Shown here: piece after piece, positions 8,692 to 16,155 of the stretch
Position numbering within the stretch: position 1 is the first letter of the stretch
How the letters are laid out: each line of letters begins with the position of its first letter
Assembly: GCA_002803225.1 (NCBI GenBank)
Contig: NXFV01000948.1
Span: 1 to 16,155 of the forward strand
Reading direction: 5' to 3'
DNA length: 16,155 bases
From: Gamarada debralockiae
Lineage: Eukaryota > Ascomycota > Leotiomycetes > Helotiales > Hyphodiscaceae
Notes under the pieces: generated by a model
Told to the model about the DNA's origin: nothing
What the model saw: the letters and a program-made list of their open reading frames with translations, nothing else
The model's database searches: none
Program-made: the position numbers and the translations under genes

Positions 8692-9351
8692 ATGGCGTCT
8701 TCATATGATGTTCAGGAGTACCTCCTTGACCGTGCCAACATCCACGACAGAGTGACAAGAATGGCGAGCTGTCGTCCACCCTCTCATACTTGTGCAGTTG
8801 CACTGACAATTCCAGTCAATGTACCTAGATCTCAAACGTTTCGAAGAAATAGGAACCGAAGTCTTCGCTGAAAAGATGACCGTGGACTACACGTCCATGT
8901 TTGGAGGAGAACCATATGAGCTCTCGGGCCCAAAGCAGGCTCAGACTTGGAAAGAGCAGATCGAGCATCTCGACTCGTGGTAACACGTGATAACGTGAGA
9001 AGAAGCCCTGTAGTTCTCAGAAACAAGCTGACTTGTGGGTATAGAGGAATATTGATTGATCTCCTTCAACCAGGAGATGGAGTGACGGTACCTGAAAAAG
9101 CAGGGGTGATCGCCAATACAGTGGTGACGTTGAAGCGGAAAGCTGCGAGGGGAGACGGGGAAACACGAAATGGGGTGAGTAGACATGCAATTGTAGAGAT
9201 GAGTGCTTGGAACTGATTCTGTCACCAGGGACGATATATTGGGGAAGTGATCAGAACAGGAGAGAAAGGGAACCCGTGGAGAATCAGCTTGTTGAAGGCT
9301 GATGCGGTTTGGTTCTCTGGCAACTGGGATGTCCTCCGCAAACCTACGTAA
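8692..9351 (+). pseudogene. SnoaL-like (NTF2-fold) protein gene with one in-frame stop
   Basis: Four exons: 8692-8763, 8816-8994, 9045-9174 and 9229-9351. The introns are 50-54 nt; introns 1 and 2 show CTGAC branch sites, and intron 3 has a GTGAGT donor. The joins keep frame and give 167 codons plus stop, the usual size for fungal SnoaL_4-type proteins. The N-terminal helix (SYDVQEYLLDRANIHDRV), the VDYTSMFGGEPYELSG core and the end FSGNWDVLRKPT fit the cone-shaped NTF2 fold. Members act as small dehydratases or cyclases in secondary or aromatic metabolism; the substrate cannot be told. Two oddities stand out. A TAA at 8981-8983 follows LDSW where the family normally has Gln, one C-to-T change from CAA. 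The first intron starts with GC instead of GT. It is a very young pseudogene, a readthrough case or an error. No canonical splice choice removes the TAA. Confidence 0.78.
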
Positions 9352-9354
9352 CGA

Positions 9355-9374
9355 AGTTGAAATTATTTTCAACT
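9355..9374. other. Hairpin in the convergent 3' region
   Basis: AGTTGAAA, a four-base loop TTAT, and TTTCAACT form a perfect 8-bp stem. It begins three bases after the SnoaL-like stop codon, in the 144 bp that separate it from the stop of the converging HET gene. It could influence 3' end formation on both strands, or be chance. Confidence 0.4.
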
Positions 9375-9495
9375 CGCCTTGAGTATAAAATCTTCGAACA
9401 AAGGCGTCGCAAAAAACCCACTCGGGTCTTTGTAGCTCACAAGTTCCAATACCGCAAACATGCACATAGTAAAAGTTGTAAATTATTCATTCGTT

Positions 9496-11851
9496 TCAAA
9501 CAATATGAATTGTATGTTTCTTAGTCCTCACATCCCACTCGCCCCAGGGAATGTTATACTCGTCACCGGACATGTCCAGAACTCTTTTTTGACCACTCTC
9601 AGCGTACGGTGGGATTTTGGTAATGCCGACCCGTCTGTAGCTTTTCGTCTCCGTACTATCTTTCTTTTCCAATTGCAGCAGAAGGCAAATTAAGTACTTC
9701 TTTGAGTCCATCCGTGCTGGCAAGCAATAGATATCACCTTGCGGACCAAAAATATCGAGGTCGCTGTCGGGACTGTCTAGGAACACATTGCTGTACCATT
9801 CCTCGGGCGATCTTGAGGCCTTTGTTTCCAATTTCCAAGCATAGCGCGTGATGCCTCCTTTCTTCACATCCTTTTTCATCTCAATCTTCTTCAGAACACC
9901 TGTGACCTTCAAGTAAGCGCTTTGTACCAAGCCGAACTTATCACTAGTCTCCGGTGGCGGAACCACGTTGTCTTCTACCACCTCAATTAAAAGACCCTCA
10001 TTCGTGATCTCGCCGTATGTGACTCCTTGTGGTGCGTCGATTGTAGCCCAGGAGAATGAAGGTGCTCGATAAACCTCGGCCCGCTTGGAAGGGTAGGAAA
10101 AAACTCCATTCTCATACACTGGGTCGACTCGCCACAGAAGCTGACTTGCAAGATATTCTCTCCACAGGCCAGCAACGTAAGTCTCACCGACCTCTGCGGA
10201 CATCATCTTAGCAATTCCAGAAAGAGCGATGAGCTTGTCACCAGGGTTGGTGAGTTTGGTCTTAGAATAGACTTCCACCACACGTTTCCAGCGCTGATAG
10301 ACCGCGATAGGGTGATTCTCCTTCTCGGCCTCTGGCTCTGGGAGGCCTTTGAGTCTACCACCATGCACAACGTCCCCGCCTTGGAGACGGTAACTCGGTA
10401 GGCCATCTCTAAATGATTCTGCAGCATCAAGCTTGCCACACTCCCATGCAATCTGGTTCTGGCAAAAATGTAGCACTCTCGGTGCCATGAGTCTCTCTTG
10501 ACCGCAGAATGTCGGAGTCAGTACTACTTGATCAGGAAAGAGGGGAGTTCAATGGGTGTTGAGTACTGAGGCATGTGCTTACTCTCAAGGCATGCCTCCA
10601 AACTCATGAACACAACCGGAATAGGAGATTTGGCTCTGAAAAACATACCTTGAAGGACCCATGCTCGCCTGTTGACAGGTGCATCATCGACATTTCGCTC
10701 CCAGAAAGACAGATCGAGAATAGAACAGCGCTGTATAGGATGTTTCTGCGCTTTTTGATGTCCCGGAATGCCCTCGACATTGACGTTGATTTCGTCTTCC
10801 CACAATTCACGGGGTTCTCGGTCGAAAAACAGCCCTTGCTCGCTATCTGTGGCCGCAGTCGCTGAGATGTTGCAGTAGGAATTTTTGTAAATTTCGTACA
10901 TTTTCGCGGATTCATGAAGCCAGTCTCTCCGCTGGGCGTCACTACGTCCTTGTATAATGCAAAGTGAATCAATCCAGATGTATCGAACCTTGCGTCCCAG
11001 ACGGCGTGCAAAATTTATCGCATTTCGGAAGGTTTTTGGCAGCGTCTCAAGTGCAATACCCTTTTTAAATTCTGGAATGCTTCCTTCTTCGAGTCGTAAA
11101 AATTGCGCCTTTCCCCAGCAATGACTTAAGGTCACGTACACATCATTGTCTTTCGGTGGCTCCTCCTTCGTCACCACGAGGCGCACTTGCTCTGGATTCA
11201 CTCGCTGGCCTGGTTTCCCCGACTCTGATACGGCTCCAAGATCGATCAACCGTGTTGGATACCAACGGTTTTCGGGGTCTAGCCCAGGGCAAGCTGGGTG
11301 CTTATGGCTTAAGCAATCGTTGATCCAACCCTTTGCTACTTCGAGAACTTCGTCTGATGACGTATTACCAGAGAATGGAGTATGAAGCTGTCCATTATCT
11401 CGATCTCCTTGTTTTCAGCGTCAGCATTGGCTCCTGACATCGAAGTTGGGCAGTCACCCGTTTGTTGGAGAACGAAGGTTCCCACCCTTTCAGAATTCCG
11501 CGACTTGAAGTCAAGTCGATATACTCTGGGTTTCTTCTGACCGTAGATCTCAGAGAGATAAGCGCTGATTAATGGAGTTCGGGCTTTGTCGAGATACATC
11601 TGATGTCGAAGTACTTCACCGGAGATGAATCTAAGAAATGCTTCACCCCAAGCACTGATAACACTTTTCCGATATTTTTCTTCCGCCCGAGATAATTCCG
11701 TCAAAATACTCCTGCATATTGCGCAGCCCATGTCGGCAGATTTCTTCAATTCTAATCGATTGACTTGGTGGTCAAAATGTAAATCGAATGTGCCCCTCCA
11801 TTGGCTCCCCTGATGCCCGCGCAATACCCCGTAGCAAACTGCGCAAATCAT
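9496..11851 (-). CDS. HET-domain (heterokaryon incompatibility-like) protein, 717 aa, three exons
   Basis: Exons on the minus strand: 11851-11458, 11407-10649 and 10496-9496. Intron 1 (50 nt) has a GTGACT donor and CTGAC branch; intron 2 (152 nt) has a GTATGT donor. Both joins keep frame. The start at MICAVCYGVL was chosen because HET proteins of this type commonly begin with a short CxxC segment; a second pair lies at about 43-46 (CAIC). The HET domain (PF06985) spans about 222-385, with the signatures YVTLSHCWG, RYIWIDSLCIIQ and SYCNISATAATDSEQGLF, and closes with RAWVLQERLMAPRVLHF across the second splice. The segment before it has the usual PFSGNTSSDEVLEVAKGW pattern. The C-terminal 330 residues have the common post-HET region (NPGDKLIALSGIAKMM; PSFSWATID). 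Such proteins act in non-self recognition and cell death; the specificity is unknown. The gene appears intact. Confidence 0.93.
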
Positions 11852-12853
11852 TCTCCTGCTCCGACGATTCGAACATGCAATTGTTGTCGCAATAATGTGG
11901 TGTTTGCGATGAGCGAAAGAAAGGATGCATGTTCGTAGCAGTTTTCTCGCGACGGTTGTCACCACCATTATAATCAGGCCGGATCTGCAGCTGTCAACGC
12001 CGCTAAATGACCGGGGCAATTGAACTCAATTTGCGGAGGTCATATCTCCGGAGGTGGGCAGGATAATACGACTTGTAGCATCTTATTGGTGGCTGATACG
12101 CTAGCAAATTCTGGACCCCACTTCTTGGAATCAAGGTCCTGCCACTTTCTTGGTTTGAGCTGGGATTTCGACTCCTCAGATCAGGGCATCTCAAAAACTT
12201 ACTAGAAATTCCCAATACAGAAGGATCATGATGTTACGGTCTCTTAATTGTGCTAGCGATCAATCTCTCAAAGAGAGGTGCTTAGGTGAAAGATAGGTGA
12301 AGAATTTCCTTCACATGAAAGGGCCACGCTGAGCCCGGGCCCCCGGCGCCTTCCGCCGCCATAATTCGCCCCACAGCGCCAAAACTCCTCCTTTCGGCGC
12401 GAATATTAGTGAGGCTAGAAGCCTGGCCTTTTGTCCCTGCGAGAAACATCGAATAGGGTTATTGCGATGACCCACGAGTGAAGGCACCACACGTGTTTTT
12501 GTATGCTGAATCTTACACCTTCAGATGGTGACTCTTTACAAACACTCTGCCTCCTGATACGCCTTACCTACCTATATCCTACTTTAAATCGTGCAGCTTC
12601 ATCCACATTATCGTGATTTGTCGACAAGCGCTGCGCCACACCCGCTGCTTGTTCGCTCTCGAGTCACGATTAAGGACCTGTTGCCTGAAGCACGGAGTAC
12701 TTAGAGAGCTCTAGCGACGCCGAAGTGGTTTGTAGAGTGCAAGGACGGCTCTAACAACAAGAAATATTGATAAACCTTCACTCTCTGGCTCTAAGCATAT
12801 AGTGTCGCAATCGCAATCTCTACTGGGCGCAATCCCACGGGCTGAACCAAAGC
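11852..12853. promoter_or_regulatory. Divergent promoter region between the HET and Nudix genes
   Basis: About 1 kb separates the starts of the HET gene (minus) and the Nudix gene (plus). It includes a GC-rich block at about 12330-12365 (CCCGGGCCCCCGGCGCC) and a CACGTG E-box near 12490. In-frame codons continue upstream of the HET ATG to about 12019, so a longer N-terminus is possible but unlikely. No other gene is supported. Confidence 0.45.
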
Positions 12854-13699
12854 ATGGATCTCGACTCTTTCGAGCTGCCTGGCTTCACGCCCGCCGTTCG
12901 TGTCAGATTGACGAAAGATATTTCCCAACAACAATTACTGGACTTCCCAGCCTTCAAGACCTGGCAGAATACCCTCAAATCTTCGCTAGCCAGTCAATAC
13001 ACAGAGAAGAATCATCCATTCAAGAAAGATCCTTACACCTTGAGATCAGTGACGGTCCAATCAGTTGACTACTTCGGACCTGAAAAGATTGGCTTCGTCA
13101 AGATTTCTGCCGACGTCAGAAACACGAAAGGTGAATATCTCCCAGGAATTGCGTTTCTGAGGGGTGGGAGCGTTGCAATGCTCATGATCCTTCGACCGAG
13201 CGACTCCAAGAACGAGAGATGGGTTGTCATGACTGAGCAAGCTCGAATTCCAGCTGGTAGCCTGCGATTTATGGAGATTCCAGCGGGAATGATGGATAAG
13301 TCTGGGACTTTTGCAGGCGCTGCTGCGAAGGAAATCAAAGAGGAGACGGGTCTTGAAGTCAAGGAGAAAGAACTCATTGACCTGACGCAGCTTGCGTTGG
13401 CTGAGGCCGGAGTTTCAGAGAGTTTGCAGCAGGCGATGTATCCAAGCCCCGGTGGCTCAGATGAATATATTGCGATCTTTCTGTGGGAGAAGGTTTTGGA
13501 TCGTCAGGAAATTGAGGACTTGAGGGATAAACTCACGGGGTTGAGGTCGAGGGGAGAGAAAATCACCGTCAGACTTCTCGACTACGAGGACTTGTGGAAG
13601 GTGGGAGCGAGAGATGCGAAGACTTTGGCTGCTTGGTCACTTTATGAGGCTTTGAAGAGGGCGAGGCACGAGAAGTTGCTTGATGAGCGGATATGGTAA
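12854..13699 (+). CDS. Nudix hydrolase, ADP-sugar/UDP-sugar diphosphatase type, 281 aa
   Basis: A single-exon gene. It probably hydrolyses nucleotide sugars such as ADP-ribose, ADP-glucose or UDP-glucose to sugar phosphate plus nucleoside monophosphate, using divalent metal. The Nudix box lies at about 145-167: GMMDKSG, TFAGAAA, KEIKEETGL. The metal-binding E-x-x-E-E core (E160, E163, E164) is present. The usual first Glu is Gly151 and the usual Arg is Lys159. The preceding strand motif EIPAGM (141-146), TEQARIPAG (128-136) and the upstream PGIAFLRGGSVAML (98-111) match the plant NUDT14-like, ADP-sugar diphosphatase subgroup, as does the length. Residues SPGGSDEYIAIFLWEK (198-213) form the late part of the fold. 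No signal peptide is visible, so it is probably cytosolic. The ATG at 12854 follows the context CCAAAGC. The exact substrate cannot be read from the sequence. Confidence 0.92.
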   Translation: MDLDSFELPGFTPAVRVRLTKDISQQQLLDFPAFKTWQNTLKSSLASQYTEKNHPFKKDPYTLRSVTVQSVDYFGPEKIGFVKISADVRNTKGEYLPGIAFLRGGSVAMLMILRPSDSKNERWVVMTEQARIPAGSLRFMEIPAGMMDKSGTFAGAAAKEIKEETGLEVKEKELIDLTQLALAEAGVSESLQQAMYPSPGGSDEYIAIFLWEKVLDRQEIEDLRDKLTGLRSRGEKITVRLLDYEDLWKVGARDAKTLAAWSLYEALKRARHEKLLDERIW

Positions 13700-14508
13700 C
13701 GGTGCGAGTGGGACACAGGTACTTCAGAACCGCTTCAATATTGGAGGCTTTTTCACTGATGAAAGGACGAAGGAGCCTTTGCGCTTCGGGCAAGAGCAAG
13801 ACAGGTGATTGTTTGCAGCTGCTCTTTTGCTAGGAAAGGTGAACTTGTTCGACCGAATCTGATTCATTTTCTATAAACTCTCCAACTAATAGAAGCCTCG
13901 AAGTTACGGGATGCCAAGGTGCATATTTGTCGCAGCCGCGTCTCACCTAACCTCGTAAGCTCAATAGCTATTTATTTCTCTCAGATTGCCCCAATCTAGT
14001 ACTTTGGAATCCTGTAGGGCTAGGACGATTGCGGGATCTACAGATCAGTTGCAAATGTCAGCCTCAAACGTCACCCAACTTAGACATGTCAATGTTTTAA
14101 GGTTAGATATTTCATGGAAGCCTATTTCTCAGTCAATTTTGCATTGGGTTAATGTATTCTTTGCGGCTATGCCGGCCCCTGAAAGAAGGCGCAAGATGCG
14201 GTGGTGGTCAGAACCATCCGCCGAGATTCACCTGCCTTTACGGGGCAGCCAATCATATTACCGTGCTCGCACTCCACTTGAGTTGAAGGCCTTCTGCAAC
14301 GGATATTTTTAAATGTACTTATATACAAGATATCCGGGATACTTTAAAGCTGTTGTCTTGTCTTTACGCTTCTCGCTATTCAACGAGACAGCATTCCTAT
14401 TTTGTTCGCGATCGAATCATTCGAGACTTTGGAGTGCATTTAATTCACGCTCCGTCAGTTGAGCTGAAAGTGAATTTCGATTTAAACATGCAAATAATCG
14501 AAACCCAA
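13700..14508. other. Intergenic region, no supported gene
   Basis: This holds the 3' flank of the Nudix gene and the upstream region of the monooxygenase relic. Open frames at 13986-14312 and 14353-14613 show no domain of their own; the end of the second only overlaps the relic's first exon and intron. No RNA gene or mobile element was recognised. Confidence 0.5.
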
Positions 14509-14969
14509 ATGGATACACAGGGTATCGCCATCATCGGCAGCGGCCTAGCAGTCGCTTCCCCTCCACAATTCACTTCAAGAGCGAGCCTAAGGAGCAACAT
14601 CACTAACCTCTAAAGCAGGGCTTATCTCTTGCTCCCAGCCTCAAAAAGCTCGGCACCAACTCCACTATCTACGAATTTTGACCCTCATAGTATATAGCAT
14701 GCGGCGAAATCGGGCTCTCCCCCCAACGCTCTCCGAGTTTTGGACCACATCAACGTGTACAAAACATTCGCCTCCAAGGATTCAACTCCGATAACTTCCA
14801 TTTGATGAATCGCTCGGGCAACACTCTGGGGCTTTTACAACAGGGAGTACTTTTTAGGTATTCGACGTTGAGGTTACCGAGGAGACATGTGAGGGAGGAG
14901 TTACTGAAGGAGGTCGAGAGGCTGTGTATTAAGGTTTGTTCAACTGGCAGTCGCATGGTTCTCAGGTAG
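14509..14969 (+). pseudogene. Truncated FAD-dependent monooxygenase relic (salicylate hydroxylase-like)
   Basis: Exon 1 (14509-14550) encodes MDTQGIAIIGSGLA. A probable 68-nt intron (14551-14618, weak donor GTCGCT, good CTAAC branch, acceptor GCAG) follows. Exon 2 continues GLSLAPSLKKLGTNSTIYEF. Together these give the GxGxxG dinucleotide-binding fold and the Glu at the end of the second strand, typical of class A flavin monooxygenases. Lesions: TGA at 14679-14681 (a CGA Arg codon with one C-to-T change would give the usual YE-x-RP), TAG at 14688-14690, one extra C in a C run near 14719 and a compensating missing base near 14763. In between, PNALRVLDHINVYKT is readable in the shifted frame. 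After that, GFNSDNFHLMNRSGNTLG and LRLPRRHVREELLKEVER match the family. The frame ends at TAG 14967-14969; the catalytic C-terminal two thirds are missing. Confidence 0.75.
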
Positions 14970-15607
14970 GAACCCTCACGAATCTTGCATAACTTCAAAG
15001 CTGATGCGCTTAGGACACGTATATCACCTTCCTGAAAATCCAGAAAGGTCTTGACAATTACCACGCAAGTCTCGACATCATCCTCGGTCAAGTTGGTGCC
15101 GTTGTCGGCGGTGCGATCTGTGGATATTATCAACTAACTCTTTCTCTCTTATGATTCGCATTCGGTTACTAAGCTTGCAGCTCTTGCTCAGGTGCTAATC
15201 ACCCTCGGCTCAGCTCGCTTACCTGAGCAGTGTCCTGAGCATCTCATTATGTGAATCTGCCTTCCCATTTCTTAGCCAATCACACTTAGTCTAACCCGAC
15301 GTTCTCATCCAATTTGTCAGGTTTTGATGACGATGCTTATAGAGCTTAAACAAGCTCTAAGGGATCTCAAAGTGGTGTGTTTAGGATCACGTGGCCTTGA
15401 TACGTGACTTCAATTGGTCGGATAAAAATCGGTGTTTCTAGCTAGTTAGCTCTCAGGCAACTTCAACTCCAATTCTACACCCCCCTCTTAACTTAAGCTT
15501 CTTTGATCCCGTTACACAAGTGTAGAATTTCTTCCATTTAACAATTAAGCCGGTTAGATCTTCGCACCTAATTCAATTCTTAAGTTTATTTAGATCTTTT
15601 GGTAGGG
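14970..15607. other. Unassigned sequence between the monooxygenase relic and the solo LTR
   Basis: Plus-strand sequence at about 15019-15130 reads LKIQKGLDNYHASLD and ILGQVGAVVGGAICGYY, which looks more protein-like than its surroundings but matches no family I can name. A minus-strand frame overlaps it (14750-15133) and is not supported. From about 15170 the base composition turns AT-rich and no coding sequence is seen. Confidence 0.35.
15340..15359. other. Perfect 8-bp hairpin
   Basis: TAGAGCTT, loop AAAC, AAGCTCTA. It lies in AT-rich non-coding DNA left of the solo LTR. No terminator or mobile-element role can be assigned. Confidence 0.4.
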
Positions 15608-15822
15608 TGTTAGTTGATACAGTGGTTGTTTCCTATTAGTAGTTGATTCATCCCTGATGCAGTGGTTGATCCATTGGTTGTTTCACCTTCTTAGCTCTCA
15701 AATCCTTGTTTTACCATATTGTACTACACTCCTATTATATATAGTCACTCGTTCTATACTGTAGCTTAGAATGATCAAGTTTATTCTACTATGATATATG
15801 AGTCTGTCCTGAGCAACTAACA
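15608..15822. mobile_element. Solo LTR of an LTR retrotransposon, 215 bp
   Basis: The element begins TGTTAGTTG and ends CAACTAACA, perfect 9-bp terminal inverted repeats with the canonical TG...CA ends. It is flanked on both sides by the same 5 bp, TAGGG (15603-15607 and 15823-15827), the size of a retroviral-type integrase target duplication. A TATATATAG box near 15736-15746 would be the promoter. No internal coding region, primer-binding site or second LTR is adjacent, so it is the product of LTR-LTR recombination. The short length is more typical of Ty1/copia LTRs, but the superfamily cannot be fixed from the LTR alone. Confidence 0.88.
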
Positions 15823-16127
15823 TAGGGTGTCCCGATAATGGAGTTTATCTTTATTTGGTTTGGTAACGATAATAAAGATGTTGCGATCCCTAAATCCCCT
15901 ATGACATTTCTTAAGGTCTTGTCCAAAAAGTATTACAGTTAATCCAAGGTTGTATAAGAAAGTAATGTCTTCCTTGAGATCTATTTCGAATGGTAGAAGT
16001 AATTATTTCAAATAAAGCGCTTAATTTTGTTGGAATGATCTTTAGGATAATGTTTTGTTGAAGGATATATATACGTACGTAGAAGAGACGCTAAAACCAG
16101 GTACCGAGAACACATCAGGATAGTAAT
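15823..16127. other. AT-rich non-coding sequence right of the LTR
   Basis: No open frame or domain is supported. A perfect 9-bp inverted repeat (ATCTTTATT at 15847-15855 and AATAAAGAT at 15871-15879, 15-nt loop) is the only structure seen. Confidence 0.45.
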
Positions 16128-16155
16128 CCCCCGGGCCCCGGGGGGGGGGGGGGGG
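16128..16155. repeat. C/G homopolymer runs at the right edge
   Basis: The window ends with 5 C, 3 G, 4 C and 16 G, next to AT-rich DNA. This is unlike the neighbouring composition. It may be an assembly or sequencing artefact, since poly-G is typical of dark-cycle base calls on two-colour instruments. Confidence 0.8.

Noticed and set aside
8971..9050. Alternative donor GTAACA that would skip the TAA in the SnoaL-like gene
   Set aside because: Joining from that donor to the acceptor at 9044 creates a TGA codon, and to the next AG soon meets a stop, so it does not rescue the frame.
12802..13068. Open frame overlapping the Nudix start in another frame
   Set aside because: No ATG at its beginning and no recognisable protein; it is a shadow of the Nudix gene.
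14750..15133. Minus-strand open frame of 127 residues
   Set aside because: It lies opposite the monooxygenase relic, whose plus-strand frames show family motifs.

Overview
This window looks like nuclear DNA of a filamentous ascomycete (Pezizomycotina; a leotiomycete-type genome is my guess, not shown). Genes are interrupted by short spliceosomal introns, mostly 42-167 nt, with GT donors, CTGAC/CTAAC-like branch sites and AG acceptors. The gene families are typically fungal: a HET-domain protein, a GPI-anchored Ser/Thr-rich wall protein, a SnoaL-like protein and a FAD monooxygenase relic. Both ends are homopolymers (poly-A plus a TA run on the left, C/G runs ending in 16 G on the right), so the window is probably a whole short contig.

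Layout from left to right. (1) 457-2605, minus: an unrecognised nuclear-looking protein with SUMO-interaction-like motifs, a Pro/Gln-rich linker and four diverged tandem repeats of about 85-95 residues. The repeats are broken by four frame changes of the same direction. (2) 2994-5717, minus: an intact four-exon secreted GPI-anchored protein of 811 aa, with a Cys-rich N-terminal half, three exact-length 14-residue repeats and three glycine-rich beta-type repeats. (3) 5718-7314: no supported gene. (4) 7315-7675, plus: a relic of a small cysteine-rich secreted protein. (5) 8692-9351, plus: a four-exon SnoaL-like (NTF2-fold) gene that is complete except for one in-frame TAA and a GC splice donor. 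(6) 9496-11851, minus: an intact three-exon HET-domain protein of 717 aa, convergent with the SnoaL gene. (7) 12854-13699, plus: an intronless Nudix hydrolase of the ADP-sugar diphosphatase type, divergent from HET. (8) 14509-14969, plus: a truncated, mutated N-terminal piece of a FAD-dependent monooxygenase. (9) 15134-16155: AT-rich non-coding DNA holding a 215-bp solo LTR with perfect terminal inverted repeats and a TAGGG target-site duplication.

Three genes look intact (wall protein, HET, Nudix). Four are damaged (repeat protein, small secreted protein, SnoaL, monooxygenase). Together with the solo LTR and a HET gene this resembles an accessory, fast-decaying part of a fungal genome. There is no evidence of one pathway, although SnoaL-like and FAD-monooxygenase genes often occur together in secondary or aromatic metabolism. 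The least explained item is the four-repeat protein at the left.
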